Of a stretch of 64,000 nucleotides of DNA, positions 47,868 through 59,706 are shown in pieces. How positions within the stretch are numbered: the first letter of the stretch is position 1; the number at the start of each line of letters is the position of its first letter. The position numbers were made by a program, and so were the translations under genes. Location of the stretch: NCBI GenBank assembly GCA_019321725.1, contig CM033108.1, positions 10,744,060 through 10,808,059 of the forward strand, given 5' to 3'. The notes beneath the pieces were generated by a model. That model ran no database searches. It was not told the DNA's origin and saw nothing but the letters and a program-made list of their open reading frames with translations. Origin of the DNA: Paulownia fortunei. Lineage: Eukaryota; Streptophyta; Magnoliopsida; Lamiales; Paulowniaceae.

Positions 47868-48520
47868 TCACAAGTTGAGAGTTAAATTCATTTTGTGTTT
47901 TTGACCATTGTCCTTGTTGGACCAATCCACATGAGCCGATGCTGGATTAGGTTCTAGCACATATGCTAGAAGTTGATTAATCAGTTGGTCAGGTGTTGGA
48001 GCAAAAATGAGAATTCATCTCGTAGATGCTAAAATAAATCATTTTTCTATATCATGATCTACAAAAGTTAGCAATCCATCAAAGAAACCATTAACATTAA
48101 GAATACCTATAGGTTTCTGATGAATATTGAGTTGTACCCAAGAAACAATTTAGAATAATTCCTCTAGTGTACCAAAACCACTAGGTAGAGTGATAAATGT
48201 ATCTACACTGTTTAACATGTTTGGCATTCTGTCTTGAATATGTGATACTTTTAGCTCATTTCCTGTGGTCACACTTGTGATATTTTATAGGGTTAAAGAT
48301 TTTGAAATAACTCCTAAAATTTTGACTCCTCTTACATGAGCAGAAGTAGCAACACTCCCCATTAACCCCAAATTGCCTCCCCCATACACTAAATAAATTT
48401 TTCTTTCTGCTAAAGTTCTACCAAGGTTATTGTTGCTCTTATACACTCACCATTTTTTTCTGAATTGGTTCCACAAAAGATACAAATACTGTTGAACTTG
48501 CGAGTGGAAGACCTTTTCAT
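47868..48520 (-). pseudogene. LOG-like cytokinin phosphoribohydrolase pseudogene
   Basis: LOG enzymes release active cytokinin bases from their riboside monophosphates in the cytosol. The minus-strand ATG at 48518-48520 opens MKRSSTRKFNSICIFCGTNS, a LOG-type N-terminus. After a frameshift come IYLVYGGGNLGLMGSVATSA, GVKILGVISKSLT, TTGNELKVSHIQDRMPNML, the active-site region LPSGFGTLEE at 48159-48188 (family PGGxGTxxE, with one Gly changed to Ser), [35 protein letters not shown] and APTPDQLINQLLAY. A stop lies at 47868-47870. The 653-base span equals a full-length LOG of about 217 residues with no introns. That suggests a processed copy or an intronless subfamily. Stops and frameshifts make it non-functional. 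Confidence 0.88.
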
Positions 48521-48744
48521 TTTCTTTCTTTTTCTTAGATAGTAGAAAATGAGTTGTGTAAAAATGGAGTAAATATGGTGCTATTTATTAAGGTGTGAAC
48601 AAGGAATGCATTTATTGCACATCTTTTTCTTTTGTTAGAAAGGTTGAAAATAAGGACACAAATTTTATTAAAAATTAACTACTACATGCGAATATACACG
48701 TGGTTGTGACTGTAGCTCATATCTTTCTCTGGTTATACATCTAG

Positions 48745-48990
48745 TAATGGCTTAAACACCCTCTATAGGTCGAGGATATGTTTTCCATCTAATTTTCTTA
48801 TGAACTGGCAAATAGTGTCTTTTAAAGTCAGGTTCTCAAGACTATAATGCTCATATTGATCCCAAAAATAATTCCATAAATTAAGAATTGCACGATGTAC
48901 GAATCCACAAGAATGCGTCTCAAAAGTCAATTGGATATTATTTAGAGACTCCTTACTCAGTCCATCCTTAATGAATTGAATTTATCTTCT
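48745..48990 (-). pseudogene. Unidentified protein-like relic
   Basis: A minus-strand frame without an ATG stays open for about 75 codons and has non-random composition, with IKDGLSKESLNNIQLTFE, GFVHRAILNLWNYFWDQYEH and LKDTICQFIRKLDGK. The other two frames are full of stops. I do not recognise the family. It lies about 225 bases upstream of the LOG-like start on the same strand. Confidence 0.3.
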
Positions 48991-49457
48991 CAAGTTTTAG
49001 AAATCACTCATAAGGAACTTACATTTTTTTTATTTTGTTTTGTTTTTTGTTTATTTTTTGGTATTTGTTATTTGGGAAACTAATAAATCCAATTTCAATA
49101 GCCACGGAGTACTGTTATTCGCTACTTAACTGGGATGGATTCTAATCTTTGATAATTTTCATAACTTTTGCAGAAAGTGCAAGTGTCTTTGAAAAAAGTG
49201 AGTCAATAAAATCCACACTACAAGATCTTTGCAACGGTTTTTTTTTTAAGAAAAGTGACTATCATGCACTCTTGCATGAAAAAATTTAAAAAAACCACCT
49301 CTTTGGAGTAGTAAGACTTTGATGCTTTTGATTTACTGTATATTGCTCGTTTAGAGTATTTGTTTCTTTCCAGCAACTGATCAGCCCCTTTGCATATGTA
49401 GCTTTATTCAGGGGCAATAATATTTAATCTTGTCTATGATAGCCAAGGATTAAACCT

Positions 49458-49706
49458 TTGGAAGGAATTATATATAAAACCAACAAACCAGAGATCAAGA
49501 ACAAGAATATGACTATGCCTTTGTTCAACATTTTGAGCAGCTTTTCTAAGCAGTCAGAAAGGAGCCGATACATTTGTGAAGGTGATGTGTGTGATTTACG
49601 TGATGCAAAGGCTTCTCAGGCCTTGAATTCGAAGAAGAATGACCAAAAACAAAGTATTCGAATCCCATTTTACAGGGCTTCAATCAAAAAGAGGCATGTT
49701 CTATGA
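49458..49706 (+). CDS. Small TATA-preceded ORF cut by an LTR fragment, unknown
   Basis: An ATTATATATAAAACC TATA-like box at 49467-49481 is followed at a promoter-like distance by ATG at 49509, opening MTMPLFNILSSFSKQSERSR and continuing through SIRIPFYRASIKKR. The in-frame ATG at 49458 precedes the TATA, so 49509 is the likelier start. The frame runs into an inverted copia LTR head at about 49692, and its last codons are LTR-derived. This could be the 5' end of a small gene destroyed by the insertion. No domain is recognised. Confidence 0.35.
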   Translation: MEGIIYKTNKPEIKNKNMTMPLFNILSSFSKQSERSRYICEGDVCDLRDAKASQALNSKKNDQKQSIRIPFYRASIKKRHVL

Positions 49707-49898
49707 TTGCCATCAAATGCGCGACTATGCCCGCAACTAAATTTGGTCTATGGGTTTTATCTAATGTGCAAAATATAAATGTAAACCATAAGATAAAGAA
49801 TGTGTCTTTTATAAATGTGTTTCAAATAAGAATATTTTTACAAAATACAAAAGTATGAGACGCTCAATCTAGTTGATGCATCGGGTACTACTCTAACA
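49692..49898 (-). repeat. Copia LTR head fragment, inverted
   Basis: Reverse complement of the first ~205 bases of the 1804-3949 LTR (shared CTAAATTTGGTCTA, TTTTATCTAATGTGC, TACTCTAACA). It ends at the LTR start position (49898) but is not followed by the matching polypurine tract; degenerate copia coding sequence on the opposite strand follows. A rearranged piece. Confidence 0.8.
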
Positions 49899-52792
49899 AG
49901 ATTCATGCCACCGCTATAGCATGCCTAGCATAGAATGAGGAAATGTATGTATTAACTTGCTTAAATGAATTAGAAATGGTTCTAATTAAAATTTATAGTC
50001 AACTATCAGGGTTGACAATTCTTCTTGAGTTTAGGATACCGAATATTTTCATATTTTTGCAAAGAGTTGCAAAGAATGAGAAGAAGAATCAAATTAAGAG
50101 GAAATGACGACCCTTAAGCTTGGAAGTGAAGTAAATGTTGCGTCATTAGCTAAAGGAATAACCCACTTAGCTCTAGATGAAATTAGGGTAGCATTCATTA
50201 TTTGACTTTAGTACCAAATGACATTAAGGAATGAATCTCTATTAGGCAGAGAAAGTTTAATTGAAAATAAAATGATAAAAATATTCTATGATTCTTGATG
50301 TTGGTATACTGATAAATGATTTATGCAACTTGCAAGTTCCATGCTACTTACTCAATAAAATAAATAAAAATTAGATAATCATAGTTCCACATACTTTGGC
50401 TTACTAGATTAGGTTGTATCTTTAAACATAGAATTCACAAGATGACATAATTGCTTAACCTTACAAATGACCGAAAAATACCAACATGTGAATTTTGTAT
50501 CAGAGGAAAGATGTCCAAGTCACTATTTGTTGGACAAGTGGAGCATGCTGCAAATCCCTTAGATTTGATCGAATCTACTAAGTGTTAGTGATCAAGAAAA
50601 TTATCACTACTTTATTACCTTTACTAACTCATTTTCAAAGTATGGTTATGTTTATCTTTTGAGATGCAAGTCTGAAGCCTTTGAAATGTTCAAATACTTT
50701 AGAAATGTAGTGTAGTAACAAAGTGAGCGAAGTATTAAGGCTTTTCGATCCGATAAATAAGAAAGTACTTAGGATTAGAGTTTCGTGATGATATAAGAGA
50801 GAATGAAATTCTCTCGCAATGGACTCCACCTACTCCACCATAGTTGAATGGGGCAGCTGAGTGTAGAAACCAAACTTCATTAAACGTGGTTCAGTCCATT
50901 TTGAGTTTCATTAGGATTTTCATTCATTTTGGGGCTATGCTCTGGAAATGGAGGCATATTTATTGTAGAGTGTCATTCAAGTCGATGCTCCTAACAAAAC
51001 ATTTAAAATATTATGTATCAAGACCTCGTCTAATAGATCCTTAGGTATGGGTTGCTCTACTTATGTGAAGCAGCTAGTAGGAGATAAGTTAGATGAAAAA
51101 TTCACCTTATGTAAGTTTGTGGGCTACCCAAAAGAATTCATTAGATACTACTTCTATGATCCTTCAAAATAAAAAGGTGTTTATTTCGAGAAAAGCAACC
51201 TTTCTTAGGAAGGAGTTTCTATTGGATAAAAATGGCGAGGTCGTAGAACTTAAAGAAATTCAAGAAGCAAAATGTCTCAAAAGAGCCAGTAGTGCCTAAA
51301 CCGCCAGCAACAAACACTTCAATCACACAGCCTCCAAGTAGATCTGAAAGGATGTCAAGGACACTTAAGAGGTATGGTATTTTATTAGAGAACAACAAGA
51401 AGGACCATTGTTTAGATAGTGATCCAAGAAAGATGGAGTGTTGATATATGAAATCAATTTGGGAAGATGACAAGATCCCATGTAATCCAAAACAGACTCA
51501 TGTACTCCAATAAGGTTTGGACCTTGGTGGACCTATCACAAAGGTATTATAACCATTGGTTGTAAATAGCTCTACAAGTGAAGCTTCGAGTGATAGAGAG
51601 ATGGTAACCTATAAAGCATAATTGGTAGCAAAGAGACGCTCAAAGTCAAAATGTTGACTGTTGAGGAAATCTTTACCTGATGTGATGCTCAAGTCCTTTT
51701 GAATTATGCTGGCTATATATGTCTATTATGACTACAAGCTATGGCAAATAGATGTGAAGACACTTTCTCAATAAAAAATACTGAGAGAGAGATCTACATA
51801 AGGTAGCTTGAGGGCTTCATATACACAATATGTGAGCAAAATAATTGCAAGCTTTAGATGTCCATTTATGGACTTAAACAACTTTTTTGAAGCTAGAATA
51901 TTTGATTCGATGAGGTAATCAAGTCCTATAGTTTCCTCAGAAATGTAGATGAACCAAGTGTGTACAAGAAGGTTAGTGGGAGAATAGTAATGTTTATTAT
52001 ATTGATGACATTCCACTCATAAGGATGATGTAAGAATGTTGTAAGTCAACTAAGACTTGTTATCTAATAAGTTCTCCATGAAAGATTTAAGAGGAGCATC
52101 CTAGAGATTGGGGATCTAGATCAATAAAGATCTAAGAGGATGCTTATACTAACCTAAATCCATAAGTAAAAAGGGTTAAGCATGGAGGGATCCAAGAGGA
52201 GACTCAAGCCTATAAGTCATATGTTTTCTCTTTTGAAGTCTATATCCCCAAAGACTTCTGAAAAAAGAGAAAAAAATAACTCACATATTATTGCATCCAC
52301 TATAGAAATCTTAATGTATGCAAGTCTATGTACAAGATGTGATATCACAAATGATCTAAATATCACAAGCAAATACCATTCTATTCTATGCGGACGATAT
52401 TGAAATCCATAAAGAAGATCTTTAAGTACTATTGAAGTACCAAGGATGTCTTATTGGAATACGGGTATGGAGAACTGAAGCTAAGATACTTCATTTTGCT
52501 TTTTAGTAGTTCTAGCCTTTGTTGATCCAACACCTTTCTACATTGATAACAATAGAAAATATTGTGGAAGCAAAAGAGTCAAGATTTCAACAAAGATCCA
52601 AGCACAATATGAGGTGACACCACCTGATTCGAGAAATGATTAGGAGAGGTGATGTTATAGTGGAAAGAGTTACTTTAGTAGAAAATATAGCAGATCTACT
52701 AATTAGACCCCTAGTGCAAATGGTACTCGAAGGACATATTAGGAAGGTGGGTTGAAGATACTGGGTAATTAACTCTAGTGCAAGTAGAAAAT
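49899..52792 (+). pseudogene. Ty1/copia pol relic, highly degenerate
   Basis: Integrase (RGKMSKSLFVGQVEHA near 50505-50550, then KYGYVYLLRCKSEAFEMFK) is followed by the integrase C-terminal part near 50830-51200 and RT motifs from 51460. The primer-end LTSRY-like region lies near 52360 and the HNMRRYHLI-like tail at 52600. A polypurine-like GCAAGTAGAAAAT and an LTR head follow. The order matches 1-1803 and 19581-22383, but substitutions, frameshifts and stops are far more numerous, so this is an older member of the same family. Confidence 0.85.
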
Positions 52793-53331
52793 TATTAGAG
52801 TAGTGTCTAATGTGCCAATTTTTAGCTTTTTTATACTCTTTCTATCAACAATCTTATTTAATATATTTTAATTAAATGGCACTTCTTTATCTTTAATTAC
52901 ATTTACATAATTAGATAAAGTCCTTAGATCATATATAATTACGGGCATGGTCGCGCAATATGATGACATTATGGAATATGCCTTTATAATATTGGTTTTA
53001 AACTTGTTTTGAGCCAAGGTTCATTAATACGGAACATCAATTAGCCCATTAAGACATGTGCACCCGATGCATGCTCGAAGGAGAATGTCTAGTACCATAG
53101 GTATCGACATGGGAATGCTAATATATATGTACGGGTATTTGTAAGGGAACAAGTATAATGAATAGGCCCACTCAAAATTTTCAATTGGAAACATTGTTTA
53201 CTATTAGTTACGATAGTGCATTAATTAGTCATTAATCTTAAGGTACCATGGTAACCTTGTGCATGACATGTTCCATTTTGATGTACTTCTCAATTGCATA
53301 ACAATCATAAACGGTTTACGTTGGGTGTAAC
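52793..53331 (+). repeat. Copia 3' LTR, first part
   Basis: Starts TATTAGAGTAG (TG changed to TA) after the pol relic and matches 1804-2380 or so. It is cut at 53331, where an inverted LTR of the same family begins. Confidence 0.85.
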
Positions 53332-54827
53332 TGTTGGACTCACTATAATCGCAGAGGCATGCATAGCAAAAAATTAAAACTTTATCAAACATAGATTTAT
53401 CAAATAAATTTATCCCCTTAATTCGAAAGTGATTATGACGATTGCGCTTATTCAAGTGAATATATATAAAATAAATATATTAATTTGAATTGTACATTTC
53501 ATGCACTCTGGTTGTTATAGGGAATAAAATAATCAATTGCTCATCAAAACTCTCAAATTTCGCAGGGATTCAAGTATCTCCCATCTGTCAGGTCCATAAT
53601 ATGAAAAATAATACAAATTAAAAGGATTCATTAGTATTCTTTTCATCCTTTATTAATCTGAATTCGGAGTAAATTTTGCCTTTTTGATCCAATTGATGGA
53701 TCAAAAATAAACTTTCAAGAACAATAAAGATTGATTTTTTAAGTTCTTGAAACTTATATATAAAAAGAATATCAAGAAACTAGTTTTCTTTTAAAGAATA
53801 AGAAAATCAAGATTTCAAGAAAACACCTTTTCTTTTTTTTCTTGGAGGGAAAAATAGAAGACTTAACAAAATAATATTTTTGCTAATTAGTATGGTAATT
53901 TTCGGCCCTCCCTATAAATTGGGGTTGAACATTTGTTCCTACTCCAACTTTTGGACAATTTGTAAATTTTGAACTATTTCAAAGTTTGATTTTAGAAGAA
54001 TTCTAAATATTCAAATAACTCTCATTTTTTTCTCTTTCCAACGTATGTGAACTTGTTTGAAACTACATTAGTTACTAAAATTATATACATACATTCTTGA
54101 TATTAATTTGAACTATTCAAATAATATCAAGATGAATATATATGAAATATATACCAAAAATATATTTATATATAAAATAAATCCTAGTGGAAGATTTTTT
54201 TCCTATAAAAATCAATCACTTTATTTATTTATTTATAAATATGTTAATTAAATAAATCATATTTATTTACTTTATTCTTTTCATATTTTAGTGGGCTTTA
54301 ATTTTTGGGTTTGGACTTAAAAATCCACAAATCAATCCACTTGATTTAATCCCAAATTAATCAATCTAATTGATTAATTATAATTTGCTCCAAGTGGGTT
54401 TTCTAATCAAATTAGGTCTAATTAAATAATCTAATTACTTAATTAAACAGTTTAATTTAACCATTAAATTAAACCCTTATTTAATTAATTAATTAGTCAA
54501 TATTAATTAATTAATTTTCAACCATTGGATACATCCCAAAATTAGAAATATTACTTTTCATAAGAATGTGTAACTCTATTAGGTTCACTACTAAACTAGT
54601 AGTGGGCTTGTAATATTTACACCTTATGAATAATAATTATTCTAATTAATTAATCTAATGAATTAACCTGTTTGAAATTAACTCCTTCAAGAACCTCATT
54701 ATCCATGAAAACACCTAATAAGTAATTATGACAAATTAGTTTTAGGTAAAATAGTGAGTAAACCTATTTCAGTTGTGAGTATCATAAACGTACGGTTCTT
54801 TGGATAGCTAATCTCTCGATTCCTCGA
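53332..54827 (-). repeat. Copia LTR, inverted, 3' part
   Basis: Opens TGTTGGACTCACTATAATCGCAG, the reverse complement of an LTR end, and matches 17368-18780 throughout (shared TGTAATATTTACA-like, AATTGATTAATTATAATTT stretches). It forms a junction with the plus-strand LTR head. It is interrupted at about 54828. Confidence 0.87.
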
Positions 54828-56015
54828 AGATTGCAATACTATAGGCTGAGGAAGGACACTGTTGTCAATGTTTTGCAAGTAGGGCTTGACTTTCTCTTTC
54901 AGCATCTCATTCAACTGAAAATTGAGTCATGAGCCAAAACATTATCACCCTTGAAATAAGTTTTTCAATAAAGTAGGCAAGCCAAGCATAACGTGAAAAT
55001 ATCATAGACAGTAATGTAGAATATTTTTACTGATCATAAAATGATATAGAATCATAAAATTGTAATAATCTGATAGACAACGTGATTGACAGATGATGGA
55101 TGCCATATAGGTTTGTTGAAGGAGATTCACAAACATAATATGATAACAACAGCTGAGTGGTTTAAATGCTGAAATGCTTCTTTGTTCAGCTTGCTATATT
55201 GATCGTGTGTCCCTCGAGTTTTAGTCCCTCAAAATTGTGTTATAATGGATACCCGATTACTAAGGGCCATTACTTGGGACATGATGAGCACCAAATACCA
55301 GGATAGCACCAACCATGCCAACTCGTACAAATCCTCCCACAGTAGAGATAAATCTTTCCTATCTACTCTTCTTATAGAACTCGAGAAAGAATCCAAGTCT
55401 AAACTAACTATCTCTTATATTTTCAAATTTGCTCTGTCTTACATGGCCATATGCAGGAAACCATATTTGTTGGAATGGCAGGGAATGTAAAAATGACGCC
55501 AATTCTTCCATCACTATTTCGCAGAACAGAATATGAGATGGAAGATCAACAAAACAGCAATATTGACATCTTTTGGCATGAAATAATATGTACATGCAGG
55601 TCATTGTGTAGACCATATGAGTTATTACTTTGAATATTGTCAAGAAACATCCATGTTAAGAGGCACTAAAGCCCTTGAGAAATTTACTGACCTTCTCTTC
55701 ACGCCACTTTGTTTCCCACTGTGCGTCCAATATTTTATCAGCAATTTCTCTTTGTGCATTAAGAAGAATTGTCATCTCGTATAGCTTCTTTGGATCTTTA
55801 AGGTCTTCCTCGGTCCAAGAACATGCATTTAGTGGAAGGTCCAAGTCGTGCAAAATGCTTAAATTACCATATGTATTGGAAACAAAAGACTTTTCACGGG
55901 TGCAAAAAGTTAGAAGTAATGGTGATAGTCAATAATTTCTTTTCTCTTCTGTCGAATAGAAGAAATAAAATGTAGTAGTCCTGTGTGTTCAATGATGTAA
56001 TAACCCAAGAGTCCA
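54828..56015 (-). pseudogene. Cellular gene fragment with an intron, inside an LTR
   Basis: This replaces about 470 bases of the inverted LTR. On the minus strand an exon (about 55905 to 55692) reads SNTYGNLSILHDLDLP...CSWTEEDLKDPKKLYEM and ends ...WETKWREEK at a good donor (AAG/GTCAGT). After 777 bases a good acceptor (TTTTCAG, boundary 54915/54914) opens in phase 0 as LNEMLKEKVKPYLQNIDNSV and continues PQPIVLQSS to the insertion edge. The charged helix-forming sequence continues sensibly across the splice, which argues for a real host gene. I do not recognise the family. Only these two exons are evident, so it is a truncated copy. Confidence 0.65.
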
Positions 56016-56222
56016 CATTTCCTCGTCTCACAAGCATGAATCGTATGTGCAAGTCTTACTAAGTTATTTGATATCCCATATAAAAAAACCTCTCGACTCA
56101 GAACTTATTTAAAACCAAAGCTTTAAAGGCATGTTCCATGATCACCATCATATGCGTGACCACATCCTGTAGCTAAATTTGGTCTAAACACTTTATCTAA
56201 TGTGTAAAAATAAAAAATAACA
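56016..56222 (-). repeat. Copia LTR, inverted, 5' part
   Basis: Resumes the LTR match after the insertion (CCTCGTCTCACAAGCAT, TTATTTAAAACCAAAGCTTTA, CATATGCGTGACCA), corresponding to about 19250-19450. It stops before the LTR start. Confidence 0.85.
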
Positions 56223-57150
56223 GTAACATCTTTAGGTATGAAGGTTAATGAGAAGCTAACAAATAATTCATTTTCATAATCCTTGACCCCAAGGACCTTG
56301 GTAAACGTAGAATGAATATTAGATGAGGGTTTTCCAATGATTCATTAAAGGGTCAATGAGACTTGAAATTGAATAATAGTTATTAGTCGAAGTAGGTTTC
56401 AACTAATAATTCATACCCTAGATTTAATAGAAAAATTAGCTGATGGAAGGACCACATTTGTATGGTACTCATAACAAAAATATGTTCGTTTGTTATTCAA
56501 CTAAGTCTAGGTAGTCATTTTGTACTGCTAGGTGCATCTCTTAACTTGTGAGGTTTTTGGAATTAAGAAGTTTATTCCAAGATGATTTATTAATTAGATT
56601 AATTAATCAAAATATTAATTTTTTTCACAAACTTGCAATAGTTCCATCCCACTACTAGTTTAGTTGTGAACTTAAGGGTCACACACAAATTAGAATAGTC
56701 CACTTCTAATCCACAAAGTAATCTAATGATTGGATTTAGTTAATTAATGAATATTATTAACTAGAGTTAGAATTAATTTTAAAGAGCTAAATTAATTCAT
56801 TCAATTAAATAATTTGACTATTTAATTGGACCTAATTAAGATTAGGGGCTCATGTGGAGTAAATTATTTAAGTTATTGGACTAATTAATTAATGGAATTA
56901 AATTAATTTAAGGAGTCAAATTAATTTAATCAATTAAATAATATAATTATTTAATTGTGCCTAAATTATTTAGGTGGTCCAAATGGAAAAAATTAATTAA
57001 CTGATTGAATTAATTAATTAAGTTGGGCTTGATTAACTAATGAAAAATAATAAATTGAACTTTACTTAAATTATTAAGGTCCAAGCCCAAGCTTATGGTT
57101 CATATCCTATACGATCCACTCAAGTCAAAATTGATCTTGTTCAATCTAAG
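56223..57150 (+). repeat. Diverged copia LTR body, forward
   Basis: Resembles 2480-3120 in order and in motifs (TTGACC...AAGG, GAAATTGAATAATAGTTATT, TGGAAGGACCACATTTGTATGGTACTC, AATTAATTAA runs, CCAAGCCCAAGC) but with many differences. It appears to be a related LTR family rather than the same one. Both ends are unclear. Confidence 0.65.
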
Positions 57151-57989
57151 GGAAGCAAGTAAAATGATAAATAGAATCTATTCCATTACATAAATGTATC
57201 ACCCAACATTTATAGGCTTCATTCCTTGCTTTTCTCCACTTTGCTCCTTCGACAAAAGAATACATCATAACCTAATTCTATTCTCATTACATTTGCTATG
57301 ACCCAACAAGAAACCTTGGGATTTCTTCCAAGGGAAAATACGTAGGAATGAGATAGAATTTATATTTGGGGAAAATAGAGAAAAGGCAAGACACACATGC
57401 CTCATTTTAATTAAAACCCAAGTATTCAAATCAAGAATTTATAATGCACATAGAAGAACCACAAAATGGTCAAAGTTCCATGATCATCCCCTCTAACATA
57501 CATGCCTAATTTATCTATCATATGTAATAAACTCAAAGCAAGTAAATTTATCCTTTTCAATGTCGATTGTTTAATTTGGGACAATTAACTTTTATTTTTC
57601 ATATCTTTTTATTAATTTTAAAATTAATAATTAATTTTAAAAAATAAAAATTACCTTTAAAATTTTTTGTGGCCCTTCAGAAAAATTTATGACGGCGCCG
57701 CAGCACCAACTACATGTGCCATGGTGCCATGGCTTTTGTAGGCTATGCACCATAATGGCCACAGTGCCTCCTTGTGGCACTACAACGCCAGTTCAAAACT
57801 ATTATAATAATACACAAAAATTGGGTTGTTTTTTATGTCCAACGTCAACTATTTTTATCCACTTCTTATTTTTAATATTCAAAACATTTACCCCAATCAA
57901 AAATCAAATAAAAATATTTTATCGTACATAAAAATATATTTATTCATCATATGAATACAATGAATAAATTCACAAAGATATCTAATTGT
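57151..57989 (-). other. Probable copia leader region, no gene
   Basis: Lies on the internal side of the primer-binding site at 57990-58010, so it should be the untranslated leader of the minus-strand element. 57690-57790 is GC-rich (GGCGCCGCAGCACC, GTGCCATGGTGCC) and contrasts with the AT-rich surroundings. No gag is recognisable. Confidence 0.4.
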
Positions 57990-58010
57990 GGTAACCTGAG
58001 CTCTAATACC
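57990..58010 (-). promoter_or_regulatory. Primer-binding site of a minus-strand copia element
   Basis: The reverse complement reads TGGTATTAGAGCTCAGGTTAC, matching the initiator Met tRNA complement with a small drift, two bases from the LTR end (TAACA). It identifies the adjacent LTR as a 5' LTR. Confidence 0.88.
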
Positions 58011-58012
58011 AC

Positions 58013-59500
58013 TGTTAGGTTCAAAAAATTATAGAATATAAGCACAACAAAAATTAAAAATTTAAAAACAAGCATAATAATTAAGCATGCAATCCTGGAT
58101 TCAATGTGATTAATTGGTTCACACCAGAATATTTTGTTTAATTAAAAGCAAAGGTTTCGCAAATATACCTTTACACGCACTGCAACAAATATAGGGTGTA
58201 AAGCAGTTCGAATTGCTATCTCACAAACGCCTTATAGGAATCTCCAAGGTATTTTTGAAACTTCAGCCCCTATTAGAAATTGATTTGCCAAGGACTCCAA
58301 GTGTCGTCCTTTTACTAGTATCCACACACCGGGCAAGTCCATGGATCAACAATCCTTGCTAGTGAATTGTGATCTTTTAGGAGTGCTAATTAAATTCTAA
58401 TATCAACTTGTGATAAAAGAATCAAATCAAAGTATCAAAAGTGTGGAACCTTTGATGAAAGGAATAAATTCTTGTGTGAGGAAAAAAACCAAGAGAGAAA
58501 GACAGAGAGAATGAGGGGTGACATTTTCTTATTCAAGACCCACAAAATTGTCCTCCTTCTTGTATATTTATATACAAAAAGGTTTAATCCTAAGTCAATT
58601 AGGTTTTGACCCTTTTCCATGCTTATCTCTACCTTTTCCCTTCTTATCTCATCCCTTTCCATCAAAAGTAGGAGTCTTTGATTTCTTCCCATATAAGACT
58701 CTAAGTCTTAATTGGTTTCTATCTATAACATGGAATCTTTAATTCTCTAACTAAAGACTCTTAATGGGATTCTCCAACTAGCCATTAACTTTGGGCTTGG
58801 ACCTTAATTGATCTCCATAATTTAATTTAAACTTAATTTAATTAATTGATCCAATCAATTAACTAATTGCATTGGCCACCTAATCAAATTAAGCCCAATT
58901 TAATTAATTCTATCATTTAATTGGTTAAATTTAACCTTTAAATTAATTTAAAGCTTATTAATTAATTGATACAATTAATTAATTAATTTACTCTCTAATC
59001 TTTATTAGATCCAATTTAATAATCCTATTATTTTATTGGGTGAATTAATTTAACTTCTTAAATTAATTCTAGCTTAAGTTAATTAATCTCCATTAATTAA
59101 CTTAATCCAAGTCCTAAGATTATGTTCTTAATAGAAGTGGACCATATCGATTTGTGTGTGACCCATTAAATTCACAACTAAGCTAGCAGTGAGTTTGCAA
59201 CTCTTGCAACATAGTGAATAAATAGTTTTTCGATTAAGTAATCCAATTAATTAATCTATCTTGGAATTAACTCCTTAATTCCAAGAACCTGACAAGTCAA
59301 GGGAAGTACCTAACAGTGCATCTTGACTACTTAATCTTAGGTGAATTAGCAAGCAAACTTACTTCTGTTATGAGTACCATGCTAGTATGATCATTCCATC
59401 TACTAATCTCCCAATTAAGTCTAGGGGATGGATTATTAGTCATTAATTGACTTAATTACTATGATTGCATTCCTTGTCACATTGACTACGAATATCATAA
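58013..59500 (-). repeat. Copia 5' LTR, minus strand, truncated
   Basis: Begins TGTTAGGTTC at 58013 (reverse complement of the LTR end GAACCTAACA). It shares the landmark order of the 2-kb LTR family (TTGGAATTAACTCCTTAATTCCAAG, CTAAGCTAGCAGTG, ACTTCTGTTATGAGTACCAT) at lower identity. The match fades at about 59460-59500, before an LTR start is reached. The inner frames are not genes. Confidence 0.8.
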
Positions 59501-59706
59501 TATGGAAAATTATCTCTCTCAAAACTCTCTCTAAACTAATGACTGACGACCCTCAAATTCTAAACCTTAGCTTCCAAATCACCACCACCATTACTATAGC
59601 CGTATGTTGCGACTTTAAGAGGCATAACCACTTTTCATCATTCTATACAAGATTCACGGACATCTAAAAAATAATTTAGTAAACTTTAAGGTGAGGCTTA
59701 TGGAGT

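Noticed and set aside
55245..55490. 81-codon plus-strand frame in the captured fragment
   Set aside because: Lies in what reads as the intron of the minus-strand gene fragment; composition is not protein-like.
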